64,000 bases of DNA from Candidatus Levyibacteriota bacterium (lineage in GTDB: Bacteria > Patescibacteria > Microgenomatia > Levybacterales > UBA12049). Under the pieces are notes generated by a model, which saw nothing but the letters and a program-made list of their open reading frames with translations, was not told the DNA's origin and ran no database searches. Numbering within the stretch: position 1 is the first letter of the stretch; every line of letters begins with the position of its first letter. Position numbers and translations under genes: made by a program. Positions 27,409 through 35,905 of this stretch are shown piece by piece. Location of the stretch: assembly GCA_027334565.1 (NCBI GenBank), contig DAHWUP010000003.1, positions 37,794-101,793 of the forward strand. The letters run 5' to 3'.

Positions 27409-29172
27409 TTAACTTTTTAACCATTCCGCAAATTTATTATACCCTAAAGTGTTAAGGATGTCATGCTTGGTAGCCCAACCGCGACGCGCCATGAATACAC
27501 CGTACTTTTGGACGTCCATTTGCGCAACGGCATGGCTGTCGGAATCAATAATAAGGGGCACATTACTTTCTAACGCTAGTTTGATCAAACCATCACCAAG
27601 GTCAAGCCTTCCGGGCCAGCTGTTTATTTCCAAAGCTTTACGGTATTTATTACAAAATTCAAAAATTTGCTCCCAATCCAACTGATAGCCGTTGCGGATA
27701 TTAAGCATACGACCAGTGGGGTGGGCAAGTATTTTGGCTTTTTGGTGTGATAAACCGGCTATGACTCGTTTAGTCATATCTGTTTTATTTAAAGAAAAAA
27801 GACTATGTATGGATACGATTGTACCGTCTAGGATTTCAAGAGATTTATTTCCAATTGCCAATTCTCCATTGGGTAATATATCTGTTTCGAGTAACTTAAA
27901 TATACGAACATTATAATTACTTGTTTTAATATGTTCAATATTTTCGTTGCGTCTCGCTATCAAATCATAAATGGCACCTTCATCATGTTTAGACTGGCTA
28001 GGATTATGTTCTGCAAAACCTACATATTCATAATTTAGCTCTTTCGCCTTATTTAACATCGCTTCCATGTTGTCGCTGCCAAGGTCATGACTTGGTTCGA
28101 TTGGAAAATTTGAATGCAAATGCAGATCGCCTTTGATATCTTTCAGCTCAATAAGTTGTGGCAGCTTGTGTTGTTTAGCCAATTCAATTTCACCCTGATC
28201 CTCCCTAAGTTCAGGTGGTATCCAATCCAGATCTAAAGCATGGTAAAAATCATCTTCATTGGAAAAAATGCTGATTTTTTTGGTTTTTATGGTTTTAATG
28301 CCGTATTCTGATAAGGACAATCCCTTTTTTAATGCATATTCGCGCAAGTGCACATTGTGATTTTTGCTTCCGGTAAAATGTTGAAGCAGTGAACCGTAGC
28401 TATTCTCGGGTTGAATAAGTAAATCAATCTGTCTTCCTCCGGATACCAAGATTGAAGCAGACACATCTCCTTTTTCAATTATCCTTTCCAGGGACGGATA
28501 GTTGACGAAGTGTTCAAGAACAAGCTTTGGTTCATTGGATGCGACAGCGATATCGATATCTCCCACCGTAGGCGATCTGCGTCTCAGACTACCCAAGGCG
28601 TTAACCTGCAAAACAGCGGGATTCTGTTTAAGATAATCAATTATCCTTTCCGAGATTTCAAACGCGTATGGCAGCGTCATACGTGTTGTTTTGCCTTTTC
28701 CCTGTTTAAATTCCTCGATCGACCGGATAATATCGGCTTGCGACTTTTCTCCAAAACCCTCAAGAGTAGCGATTTTGCCTTCATGAGCGAGTTTTTCCAA
28801 ATCCGAAATGGCACTTTCGGGATTCTTAAGATTAAACTCGTGGGCCAAACGGAACGCTGTTTTTGGACCGAAACCGGGAATGTCGGTAAGTACGAATACG
28901 GATTCCGGGATACCTTTAATTGCCCAGTCAAAATGCGAAACCTTTCCTGTTTTGAATAATTCGGTAAAATGATCTTTTAGCGTCTTTCCGATGCCGGGTA
29001 ATTGGCTTAGCTTGTTATCGTAATAATAATCCTGTAATTCGCCCGAAAGGTTTCCGATCGTATCTGCTGCTCTTAAGTAAGCAATTATCTGAAAACGAAA
29101 TTTATTTTCATCCTTAATGGTGTATGCGGTGGCTACGTTTTTTAACAATTTGGCGATTTCTTGGTTGGTCAT
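27409..29172 (-). CDS. polX: DNA polymerase/3'-5' exonuclease PolX
   Basis: A 587-residue repair polymerase. Residues 1 to about 320 form the pol beta-like part: an HhH region (LPGIGKTLKDHF; LTDIPGFGPKTAFRL), then the nucleotidyltransferase motif GSLRRRSPTVGDIDIAVAS with catalytic aspartates. Residues about 345-587 are a PHP domain (KGDLHLHSNF ... FAEHNPS ... IDSDSHAV) that acts as nuclease. The gap to lemA is 20 bp. It likely serves base excision repair. Confidence 0.96.
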   Translation of the reverse strand: MTNQEIAKLLKNVATAYTIKDENKFRFQIIAYLRAADTIGNLSGELQDYYYDNKLSQLPGIGKTLKDHFTELFKTGKVSHFDWAIKGIPESVFVLTDIPGFGPKTAFRLAHEFNLKNPESAISDLEKLAHEGKIATLEGFGEKSQADIIRSIEEFKQGKGKTTRMTLPYAFEISERIIDYLKQNPAVLQVNALGSLRRRSPTVGDIDIAVASNEPKLVLEHFVNYPSLERIIEKGDVSASILVSGGRQIDLLIQPENSYGSLLQHFTGSKNHNVHLREYALKKGLSLSEYGIKTIKTKKISIFSNEDDFYHALDLDWIPPELREDQGEIELAKQHKLPQLIELKDIKGDLHLHSNFPIEPSHDLGSDNMEAMLNKAKELNYEYVGFAEHNPSQSKHDEGAIYDLIARRNENIEHIKTSNYNVRIFKLLETDILPNGELAIGNKSLEILDGTIVSIHSLFSLNKTDMTKRVIAGLSHQKAKILAHPTGRMLNIRNGYQLDWEQIFEFCNKYRKALEINSWPGRLDLGDGLIKLALESNVPLIIDSDSHAVAQMDVQKYGVFMARRGWATKHDILNTLGYNKFAEWLKS

Positions 29173-29184
29173 ACCTTCAAAAAA

Positions 29185-29213
29185 AGCATAGCAAAGGATT
29201 GACTCTATTTCAA
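29185..29213 (-). promoter_or_regulatory. Promoter of polX
   Basis: TTGAAA (29213-29208), a 17-bp spacer and TATGCT (29190-29185) on the minus strand; 12 bp separate the -10 from the polX ATG. Its -35 overlaps the tRNA-Asp promoter on the other strand. Confidence 0.55.
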
Positions 29214-29227
29214 ATATTGTTTAGAAT
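29199..29227 (+). promoter_or_regulatory. Promoter of tRNA-Asp
   Basis: TTGACT (29199-29204), a 17-bp spacer and TAGAAT (29222-29227), 13 bp before the tRNA. It interleaves with the divergent polX promoter. Confidence 0.65.
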
Positions 29228-29240
29228 ACGGACAACACCG

Positions 29241-29315
29241 GGGGTGGTAGCTCAGTTTGGTTAGAGCGCTTCCCTGTCACGGAAGAGGTCGCGGGTTCGA
29301 GTCCCGTTCACCCCG
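29241..29315 (+). tRNA. tRNA-Asp(GTC)
   Basis: The acceptor stem is GGGGTGG/TCACCCC with a G-T closing pair, anticodon loop CTGTCAC gives GTC, and the T-arm is GCGGG TTCGAGT CCCGT. The discriminator is G; CCA is not encoded. Confidence 0.95.
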
Positions 29316-29383
29316 CACGTCGGTTAAGCGTGCAATCAAATGTTAAGACTGCCCCGGAATTTCTGCTCGGAAAGGAGGAATAA

Positions 29384-29959
29384 ATGCCAAGACAAGCACA
29401 AGTTAAAAAATCTGAAAGCTTTTTATCTCAGATAAAATGGGGAGAATCATATACCAGTTTATTTTTGGGTGCAGTAGTGGTAATTATTGCACTGATACTT
29501 TTATTTTCTTTTCTGAAAGCCAAAAACGTTATGAAACAACAAACCGGTTCTACCTCAACCAACGTTGAACAAAAAATTATGCCAACGACTTATACGGTTA
29601 AAGAAGGTGAGAGTCTGTGGAGTATCGCCGAGAAATTATACGGATCCGGATATAATTGGATCGACCTTGCGAGCGCAAACAAGCTACAGGATCCAGGGTT
29701 AATTTTTACGGGTGATAAATTGGTCGTTCCAAACGTAAAACCCAGGATTGTTGAAAATAATATTGTAACGACACAGACTGCAGTTTCTACAACACCGATC
29801 ACGGGTAAAAGTTATACGGTTGTAAAAGGAGATTGTCTTTGGACAATTGCGGTAAGGGCGTATGGCGACGGTTATAAATGGACGGAAATTGCAAAAGCAA
29901 ATAATTTGACAAATCCAGATTTGATTTATCCGGGTAATGTCTTTGTATTACCAAGGTAA
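29384..29959 (+). CDS. Membrane-anchored protein with two LysM domains
   Basis: A 191-residue protein. After a charged N-terminus comes one membrane helix (about residues 26-45), a Ser/Thr linker, and two LysM repeats: TYTVKEGESLWSIAEKLYG (about 67-112) and SYTVVKGDCLWTIAVRAYG (about 145-190). LysM binds the glycan strands of peptidoglycan, so the protein probably holds the wall to the membrane or localises a partner. A strong Shine-Dalgarno AAAGGAGG lies 5 bp before the ATG. No enzymatic domain is present. Confidence 0.9.
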   Translation: MPRQAQVKKSESFLSQIKWGESYTSLFLGAVVVIIALILLFSFLKAKNVMKQQTGSTSTNVEQKIMPTTYTVKEGESLWSIAEKLYGSGYNWIDLASANKLQDPGLIFTGDKLVVPNVKPRIVENNIVTTQTAVSTTPITGKSYTVVKGDCLWTIAVRAYGDGYKWTEIAKANNLTNPDLIYPGNVFVLPR

Positions 29960-29984
29960 GTAGTACATTCTCAATATATTGCTG

Positions 29985-29990
29985 TATAAT
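29985..29990 (+). promoter_or_regulatory. -10 box of tRNA-Gly
   Basis: TATAAT ends 9 bp before the tRNA 5' end; a weak -35 candidate AGTACA (29962-29967) stands at 17-bp spacing. Confidence 0.5.
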
Positions 29991-29999
29991 GTGATTTAT

Positions 30000-30071
30000 G
30001 CGGCAGTAGTTCAGTGGTAGAATGTCTCCTTCCCAAGGAGAAGGTCGCCGGTCCGAGTCCGGTCTGCCGCT
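30000..30071 (+). tRNA. tRNA-Gly(CCC)
   Basis: The acceptor stem GCGGCAG/CTGCCGC is perfect, anticodon stem TCTCC/GGAGA holds loop TTCCCAA (anticodon CCC), and the T-stem is GCCGG/CCGGT. The T loop is TCCGAGT, with C at position 55. CCA is not encoded. The 137 bp after it hold only the pyrG promoter. Confidence 0.93.
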
Positions 30072-30174
30072 CAAAAAATCGACTTCAAATTGAATTTAAT
30101 AAATTTTTGTATTTAAATATTACCCGATTTTATCGAAAACGTTGATAGGTAATGAATTTTTTTATCAAAAAATA

Positions 30175-30203
30175 TTGACTGAAAATATTGTTTTTGATAT
30201 AGT
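30175..30203 (+). promoter_or_regulatory. Promoter of pyrG, leaderless arrangement
   Basis: TTGACT (30175-30180), a 17-bp spacer and TATAGT (30198-30203). The GTG start codon at 30209 lies 5 bp after the -10, so transcription should begin on or beside the start codon. Confidence 0.75.
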
Positions 30204-30208
30204 TAATT

Positions 30209-31891
30209 GTGCCCGCTATTAAAACGAAAAAAACAGCAACGAAATACATTTTTGTCTCCGGAGGTGTGATATCGGGTATTGGTAAAGGTACCAGTGCGGC
30301 TTCGATCGCTTTTTTGTTGCAATCAGCAGGATTCAATGTAACCCCGATAAAATTTGAAAATTACCTCAATTTGGATGCGGGTACCATCAACCCTATCGAA
30401 CATGGAGATCCTTTTCTTTGCGAGGACGGAACCGAAGGTGACATGGATCTTGGTACCTACGAAAAATTTTTATCTAAAAATATGGGTAAAGATAATTTTG
30501 TAACCATGGGAAGGATATACCAGACTGTGATCGACCGGGAAAGAAGGTTCGAATATAACGGCGAGGATGTCGAGGCGATTCCGTATATTACAGATGAAAT
30601 AATTGCAAGAACCGTTAACGTTGGTAAAAAGGATAACGCTGATATCGTCATTATCGAGTTGGGTGGCACGGCGGGTGAATATCAGAACATCTTTTATTAC
30701 GAGGCTTCAAGGATGATGACATTAAAAAATCCTGGTGATGTTATTCATATACACGTCAGTTATGTTCCAACACCCGGACACTTGGGTGAGCCGAAAACGA
30801 AACCCGCTCAGCTTTCCGTTCATACCCTCAATTCATTGGGAATTCAACCAGATTTTATTATTACCAGAGGTGAAAAATACCTTGACCAAAGGCGAAAAGA
30901 CAGATTGGCTTTGTTTTGTAATTTGCATACCGATGATGTAATTTCTAATCCCGATCTTCCATCGGTGTACGAAGTTCCGATGGTTTTGCATAAGCAAAAT
31001 TTGGAAACTAAAATAATGAAAAAGCTTGGTCTACCCGTGCGGAAAGCAAAGCTTAACGATTGGCAAAAATTTATCGACAGTATAAAGCAGGCAAACCAGA
31101 CAGTTGATATAGCCATTGTTGGTAAATATTTCGGAACCGGAGAATATCAATTGCGCGATTCGTACGCAGCATTATTTGATGCAATCGACCATGCTGCTTG
31201 GAGTGTCGGTGTCAATGTAAGGACCATCTGGATCGATGCGGAAAAGTTGGAACAAGAAGACTCTGAAAAAACGATCGGTAAACCTTGCGGTATAATCGTT
31301 CCCATAGGTTGGGGTGAAAGGGGAGCCGAGGGAATGGTCAAGGCAGCTTCGTATGCCAGACAGAAAAAAATCCCATATCTAGGTCTTTGCTATGGGATGC
31401 AGCTGGCGACAATCGCGTTTGCCAGAGACGTTTTAGGATTTACAGACGCCAACACGGAAGAAAACGACAAAAGAACGAAACATCCGGTTATTCATTTTAT
31501 TCCTTCCCAAAAAAAGTTATTAAAAAGAAGGGCATACGGCGGGACGATGCGCCTTGGAACTTGGGATGCGAAAATAAAACCTGGTACAAGAGCTTTTGAG
31601 ATTTATCGATTACATCATGCCTTTAAAAATGAATCAAAAGGTATCGCCAGCGAAAGACACAGACACAGGTATGAGTTTAACGATAAATATAGTCGGGAGT
31701 TTGAAAATGCGGGAATGATAATCTCGGCCAGATCCGTTGAAGAAGATTTAGCCGAAATCGTAGAATTGCCCGAAGCGTTGCATCCTTTCTATTTCGGAAC
31801 GCAAGGCCATCCCGAATATAAAAGCAGACCTTTGTCGCCTCACCCGATATTTTTGGAATTTATTAAAGCTTGTATGCAAACTCTTGAGTAA
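30209..31891 (+). CDS. pyrG: CTP synthase
   Basis: A 560-residue enzyme that makes CTP from UTP, ATP and glutamine. The N-terminal amidoligase domain starts KYIFVSGGVISGIGKGTSAAS with the P-loop-like segment. The C-terminal glutaminase carries the nucleophile Cys in YLGLCYGMQLA and the HPE triad element near the end (GTQGHPEYKSRP). The start is GTG at 30209; no upstream in-frame start or Shine-Dalgarno exists, and the promoter geometry points to a leaderless message. Confidence 0.97.
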   Translation: MPAIKTKKTATKYIFVSGGVISGIGKGTSAASIAFLLQSAGFNVTPIKFENYLNLDAGTINPIEHGDPFLCEDGTEGDMDLGTYEKFLSKNMGKDNFVTMGRIYQTVIDRERRFEYNGEDVEAIPYITDEIIARTVNVGKKDNADIVIIELGGTAGEYQNIFYYEASRMMTLKNPGDVIHIHVSYVPTPGHLGEPKTKPAQLSVHTLNSLGIQPDFIITRGEKYLDQRRKDRLALFCNLHTDDVISNPDLPSVYEVPMVLHKQNLETKIMKKLGLPVRKAKLNDWQKFIDSIKQANQTVDIAIVGKYFGTGEYQLRDSYAALFDAIDHAAWSVGVNVRTIWIDAEKLEQEDSEKTIGKPCGIIVPIGWGERGAEGMVKAASYARQKKIPYLGLCYGMQLATIAFARDVLGFTDANTEENDKRTKHPVIHFIPSQKKLLKRRAYGGTMRLGTWDAKIKPGTRAFEIYRLHHAFKNESKGIASERHRHRYEFNDKYSREFENAGMIISARSVEEDLAEIVELPEALHPFYFGTQGHPEYKSRPLSPHPIFLEFIKACMQTLE

Positions 31892-31912
31892 ATACCATGT
31901 TTACGGTATAAT
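31884..31912 (+). promoter_or_regulatory. Promoter of rplS, leaderless arrangement
   Basis: TTGAGT (31884-31889), overlapping the pyrG stop codon, a 17-bp spacer and TATAAT (31907-31912), 8 bp before the rplS ATG. Confidence 0.7.
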
Positions 31913-31920
31913 TACTTCTT

Positions 31921-32208
31921 ATGATTGCGAATATAGATTTTACTCCTGGTGATGTATTAAGAGTTTATCAAAAAATACAGGAAGGCGATAAAATAAGAAC
32001 CCAGATATTTGAAGGGGTTGTTCTGGGAATCTCGGGAAGGGGAGAGAATAAAATGTTTACGGTCAGAAAGTTGGTCGGTGACGTTGCGGTTGAAAAAATA
32101 TTTCCTGTTAATTCCCCCAGTATCGAAAAAGCCGTGGTTAAAACACATTCAAAGAAAAAAATTAGAAGAGCAAAATTATTTTATTTGAGAAAAAAAGCCA
32201 ACAATTAA
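31921..32208 (+). CDS. rplS: Ribosomal protein L19
   Basis: A 95-residue protein of the large subunit at the interface with 16S rRNA. FTPGDVLRVYQKIQEGDKIRTQIFEGVVLG and the ending KIRRAKLFYLRKK match L19. It is about 20 residues shorter than the usual 115, missing the N-terminal helix that precedes the conserved FxPGD; the start is fixed by the promoter 8 bp upstream and the lack of earlier starts. Its stop overlaps the start of the yraN remnant. Confidence 0.96.
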   Translation: MIANIDFTPGDVLRVYQKIQEGDKIRTQIFEGVVLGISGRGENKMFTVRKLVGDVAVEKIFPVNSPSIEKAVVKTHSKKKIRRAKLFYLRKKANN

Positions 32209-32564
32209 TGTTTATCCCCGAATCCTACTGCCAGATTTGGTGAAGATACGGCCTGTAATTTCCTCAAGAAGAAAGGTTATAAAATTATCGACTGAAATTT
32301 CCGCAAAGGTTATGGCGAAATTGATATCATAACAATTTACCAAAATATGTTGGTTTTAATAGAGGTTAAAACCAGAAATACCGGACATTATGGAGGAGCG
32401 ATTGAGGCGATTTCATGCAATAAACTTAAAAAGCTTATATCTGCCAATATTACAGACTTTTGCACCCAAAGCTTCCCGAAGCGATGCGAATAGATGCGAT
32501 ATTAATCGATTTGGAAAGAAAAAAAGTTAAAAGCATCAATCACCTCGAAAATATCGGCAATTAA
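32208..32564 (+). pseudogene. yraN: Decayed YraN/UPF0102 family nuclease gene
   Basis: Conceptual translation across frames gives ARFGEDTACNFLKKKGYKIID, stop, NFRKGYGEIDIITIY, VLIEVKTRN and a C-terminal HPKLPEAMRIDAILIDLE, in the order of YraN-like proteins (restriction-endonuclease fold with the GEIDLI and VEVKTR motifs). There are at least three lesions: the only upstream ATG (32208) is out of frame with the body, an in-frame TGA interrupts IID/NFR where Arg is usual (CGA to TGA), and a frameshift near 32458-32465 is needed to reach the C-terminus. It follows rplS directly, as yraN-like genes often do near ribosomal genes. Assembly error is a weaker alternative. Confidence 0.85.
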
Positions 32565-34549
32565 TTCTTTAACAACCTGATTTGGTCCCTTAAGATCGTG
32601 GCGGTTTCAAAATCAAGTTCTGATGCTGCCGTACGCATTTCTTTACTGAGTTTTTTGATCAATCTTTCTTTTTCATCCGGTAGTATGACTTCTTTTTTGC
32701 TTAACGTCAATAAATAGTTGATCTCCTCGTCTTTTTTTTCTTCTTGTTCGATTAGTTTGGCACGAATAGATTTTTCTATCGATCGCGGAGTAATATGATG
32801 TTTATGATTATAGGCAAGTTGGACCTTTCTTCGTCTGTCTACCTCATCCATTGCGGCTTTCATTGAACCGGTTAATGTGTCGGCGTACATGATCACGTTG
32901 GAATCGATGTTCCTGGCCGCCCTTCCCATGGTTTGTATCAAAGAGGTTCTGCTTCTTAAGAAACCTTCTTTATCGGCGTCCAGTATTGCTACCAGTGATA
33001 CCTCGGGTAAGTCCAAGCCCTCGCGTAATAGATTTATTCCCACCAATACGTCGTGTTCGCCTGAACGAAGTCTATCCAAGACATCCTGTCTTTTCAAGGT
33101 TTCGATGTCCGAATGAAGATACGTTACTTTGATATTTCTTTCCTCAAGATATGATGAAAGATCTTCGGCCATTCTTTTAGTTAATGTTGTTACCAAAACT
33201 CGTTGTTTTTTTTTGATCCTATTTTCGATTTCACCGATCAAATCCTCTATTTGCCCTTTAGTCGGTCTTACATCGATTTGCGGGTCTACCAAACCTGTGG
33301 GTCTTATAAGCTGTTCGGCAACGGTATCGTTTTGTTTGGCAAGGCTTAATTCGTATTCGTCCGGGGTGGCGCTGACATAAACAATTTGGTTCGTCCTTGT
33401 CATAAATTCTTCAAAACGAAGAGGTCGGTTATCCAAAGCCGAAGGTAGCCTAAAGCCATAATCGATAAGAGTCTCCTTTCTTGCCCTGTCCCCGTTGTAC
33501 ATCCCTCTTATCTGCGGGACCGTAATATGAGATTCATCGATGATCGTCAAAAAATCTTTGTCGCATTCTTGAAAATAATTTATCAGGGTATAGGGCGCTT
33601 CGCCCGGTTTTCTACCGTCGAAATACCTTGAATAATTTTCAATTCCGTTGACATACCCGATTTGGTTTATCATGTCCAAATCAAAATTGGTACGTTGGTT
33701 TATGCGGTGGGCTTCCATAATTTTGTCTCTTGCTTTCAATTGTTTGACCCGTATGTCTAAATCTTCGCGTATTTTGGGAAATACATCCTTATAAGTTAAA
33801 GGGTTGGTCATGTAATGTTTTGCCGGATAAATTACGGTTGAATCGAGAACACTAAAAGTGTCTCCGGTCAAAGGATCAAATTCCAAAAGTTTATCGATTT
33901 TTCCGTTCGAAACTACTATTCTAAGACCGGAATCAAGATAGGCGGGAAAAAGGTCGATATCTTCACCCCTGACCCTAAAGCTCCCCCTTTCGAAAGCGTA
34001 ATCATTGCGTTCATATTGCAAGTCAGCCAATCGTAACAAAATATCTTTTTGTTCGAGTTTTACCCCTGTTTTTAATTCCATGACGAACTTGCCGTATTCC
34101 ACCGGTGACCCCAAATTATATATGCAGGATACCGAAGCTACGACTATGACATCCTTGCGCGTAAGTAAATTCGTGGTAGCAGCCAATCGCAATTTATCGA
34201 TTTCTTCATTAATTTCAACCTCCTTTTCGATATAGGTGTCGCTTTGAGGGATATAGGCTTCGGGTTGGTAGTAATCGTAATAAGAGACAAAATAGCTGAC
34301 TGCATTTTGGGGAAAAAAATCCCTGAATTCTTGATAAAGCTGAGCAGCCAATGTTTTATTGTGGGAGATTATCAGCGTAGGTTTTTGAATTTTTTCGATT
34401 ACGTTTGCCACGGTAAACGTTTTTCCGCTACCGGTAACGCCCAAAAGAACATGGCTGGGGTAGTGATTATTTAGCCCATTTACCAATTTTTCGATAGCTT
34501 GAGGCTGATCGCCGGTGGGTTTAAAATCCGAAACCAATTTAAATTTCAT
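32561..34549 (-). CDS. uvrB: Excision nuclease subunit UvrB
   Basis: The 662-residue damage-verifying helicase of nucleotide excision repair. The P-loop is GVTGSGKTFT (about residues 37-46), the beta-hairpin region contains YYDYYQPEAYIP, the helicase motifs include DESHITVPQIRGMYNGD and QTMGRAARN, and the C-terminal UVR domain (ELDFETATILRDQI) binds UvrC. It is divergent from lexA, with 97 bp between the start codons, and should be SOS-controlled. The 3' end overlaps the yraN remnant by 4 bp. Confidence 0.97.
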   Translation of the reverse strand: MKFKLVSDFKPTGDQPQAIEKLVNGLNNHYPSHVLLGVTGSGKTFTVANVIEKIQKPTLIISHNKTLAAQLYQEFRDFFPQNAVSYFVSYYDYYQPEAYIPQSDTYIEKEVEINEEIDKLRLAATTNLLTRKDVIVVASVSCIYNLGSPVEYGKFVMELKTGVKLEQKDILLRLADLQYERNDYAFERGSFRVRGEDIDLFPAYLDSGLRIVVSNGKIDKLLEFDPLTGDTFSVLDSTVIYPAKHYMTNPLTYKDVFPKIREDLDIRVKQLKARDKIMEAHRINQRTNFDLDMINQIGYVNGIENYSRYFDGRKPGEAPYTLINYFQECDKDFLTIIDESHITVPQIRGMYNGDRARKETLIDYGFRLPSALDNRPLRFEEFMTRTNQIVYVSATPDEYELSLAKQNDTVAEQLIRPTGLVDPQIDVRPTKGQIEDLIGEIENRIKKKQRVLVTTLTKRMAEDLSSYLEERNIKVTYLHSDIETLKRQDVLDRLRSGEHDVLVGINLLREGLDLPEVSLVAILDADKEGFLRSRTSLIQTMGRAARNIDSNVIMYADTLTGSMKAAMDEVDRRRKVQLAYNHKHHITPRSIEKSIRAKLIEQEEKKDEEINYLLTLSKKEVILPDEKERLIKKLSKEMRTAASELDFETATILRDQIRLLKN

Positions 34550-34557
34550 AACAAGTT

Positions 34558-34586
34558 ATTTTAGCAAAAAATGACACAGTTTGTAA
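34558..34586 (-). promoter_or_regulatory. Promoter of uvrB, leaderless arrangement
   Basis: TTACAA (34586-34581), a 17-bp spacer and TAAAAT (34563-34558) on the minus strand, 8 bp before the uvrB ATG. The -35 is buried in a palindrome (34580-34590). Confidence 0.65.
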
Positions 34587-34612
34587 CAAATTCGATTATT
34601 GACAAAGTTTGT
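34580..34612. promoter_or_regulatory. Candidate LexA operator pair in the uvrB-lexA intergenic region
   Basis: Two 11-bp inverted repeats built from the same half-sites: TTTGTAACAAA at 34580-34590 covers the uvrB -35, and ACAAAGTTTGT at 34602-34612 overlaps the lexA -35. They are centred 22 bp apart, two helical turns. They differ from the E. coli (CTG-N10-CAG) and Bacillus (GAAC-N4-GTTC) SOS boxes. Function is inferred from position only. Confidence 0.5.
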
Positions 34613-34628
34613 ATATTTTTCGTATATT
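34599..34628 (+). promoter_or_regulatory. Promoter of lexA
   Basis: TTGACA (34599-34604), an 18-bp spacer and TATATT (34623-34628). Unlike uvrB, lexA keeps a leader with Shine-Dalgarno AAAGG at 34636-34640, 6 bp before the ATG. Confidence 0.65.
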
Positions 34629-34646
34629 TTATTAGAAAGGTAAAAT

Positions 34647-35276
34647 ATGTCCGGAGTACTATATAAAAAAGAACGTGAAGTGTTGGAATTTTTGGCACAG
34701 TTTCAGAGACAGTACGGTTATTCTCCTACTCTTTCCGAAATCGCACACGGAACCGGTCACAAGAGCAATTCAACCGTTCATACGTTAATTAAGTCGTTGG
34801 TTGAAAAAGGTTATGTTCAGAAGGTGGACGGCAATACCCGCGTACTAAAGATCGTCGACGAAAAAGTTACCTTGTCATTGATGGGGAGCAAACCTTCCGT
34901 TGAATTGCCTTTGCTTGGTTTCATCGCCGCAGGAAGCCCCTTGGAGCCCTACAGTGACCCTAACGCGTCGTTTTACGTCTCTGCCTCCTTGTTATCGGGA
35001 AAGAACACGGCCTATGTTTTACGGGTCAAAGGGAACTCGATGATAGAGGAAGGTATCCTGGACGGAGATTATGTGGTTATCGAAAAAATCACCCAAGCCG
35101 TCAATGGGGATATAGTAGTAGCTATAGTTGATGACAATCTGGCAACGTTAAAGAAGTTTTATAAAGAAAATAACCGTGTCGTTCTAAGGCCGGCAAATTC
35201 GGAAATGTCTCCTATTTATCCCAATTCCCTGACGATTCAGGGTAAGGTGGTCGGGCTGGTCAGAAAATTCGACTGA
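34647..35276 (+). CDS. lexA: SOS repressor LexA
   Basis: A 209-residue repressor. The N-terminal winged helix (about residues 1-70, GYSPTLSEIAHGTGHKSNSTVHTLIKSL) binds DNA. The C-terminal S24 peptidase domain shows the self-cleavage site A95-G96 in FIAAGSPLEP, the nucleophile S131 in KGNSMIEEG and the general base K169 in ATLKKF. It should therefore undergo RecA-stimulated autocleavage. The divergent uvrB and the shared palindromes suggest that it controls itself and uvrB. Confidence 0.96.
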   Translation: MSGVLYKKEREVLEFLAQFQRQYGYSPTLSEIAHGTGHKSNSTVHTLIKSLVEKGYVQKVDGNTRVLKIVDEKVTLSLMGSKPSVELPLLGFIAAGSPLEPYSDPNASFYVSASLLSGKNTAYVLRVKGNSMIEEGILDGDYVVIEKITQAVNGDIVVAIVDDNLATLKKFYKENNRVVLRPANSEMSPIYPNSLTIQGKVVGLVRKFD

Positions 35277-35277
35277 T

Positions 35278-35901
35278 TTATCTTTTGAATTTGACGATCT
35301 TTAATTTGTAATTTACATAGAACAGTATTGCCAAAATCAGCGCAATAACGATTACAAGTTCAAATTTTCTAAAATATCCTCCCAAAATATTCCATTTACT
35401 GCCCAAGTAAAGTCCGATATAAGATATGAAAGAAAAATAAATAACGGTAGCCAATAAATTGGTGATGATAAATTTGATGAATTTGACTTCGGTTATGCCC
35501 GCCGCAATAGCAATAAACGACCTAACTCCGGGTAGCATTTTTCCGATAAAAACGAAGGGAATACCATATTGCTTTATTTTTCCGGTTGCCAAATGATACT
35601 CGTGGTCGGATATGAGGATGAATTTACCGTATCTTTTTATTAAATTTAACATCAAATTTTCTTCCAGCAAGTACCCGATCAAATAGCCGATTATCGAACC
35701 GGCCAGATCTCCCAAAGCCGAAGAAACAATAACCAAAAGCATAAATAACCGTCCCTGGCTTACCAGAAATCCGGAAAATGGTAGTGTTACTTCGACCGGT
35801 ATCGGAATTGCCGTGGCGCTTGAACCGGTCAAAATGAAAATACCGATGTAGCCTGTAGACTGAATTATGTGTATAATAATGCCCGATAACTGTTCCAACA
35901 T
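35278..35901 (-). CDS. DedA family membrane protein
   Basis: A 207-residue membrane protein from the ATG at 35901 (MLEQLSGIIIHIIQSTGYIG). The longer frame to 35958 would run into the coding start of rsmI and is rejected. The DedA/SNARE-associated signatures are the re-entrant loop PIPVEVTLPFSGFLVSQG, GDLAGSIIGYLIGYLL and GKMLPGVRSF. Family members act as lipid carriers (undecaprenyl phosphate or phosphatidyl lipids). The start lies only 4 bp from the divergent rsmI start. Confidence 0.88.
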   Translation of the reverse strand: MLEQLSGIIIHIIQSTGYIGIFILTGSSATAIPIPVEVTLPFSGFLVSQGRLFMLLVIVSSALGDLAGSIIGYLIGYLLEENLMLNLIKRYGKFILISDHEYHLATGKIKQYGIPFVFIGKMLPGVRSFIAIAAGITEVKFIKFIITNLLATVIYFSFISYIGLYLGSKWNILGGYFRKFELVIVIALILAILFYVNYKLKIVKFKR

Positions 35902-35905
35902 ACTT

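Noticed and set aside
32208..32564. UGA recoding (UGA as Gly or Trp) to rescue yraN
   Set aside because: Many intact genes in the window end with TGA, and yraN also needs two frameshifts; UGA is a stop here.
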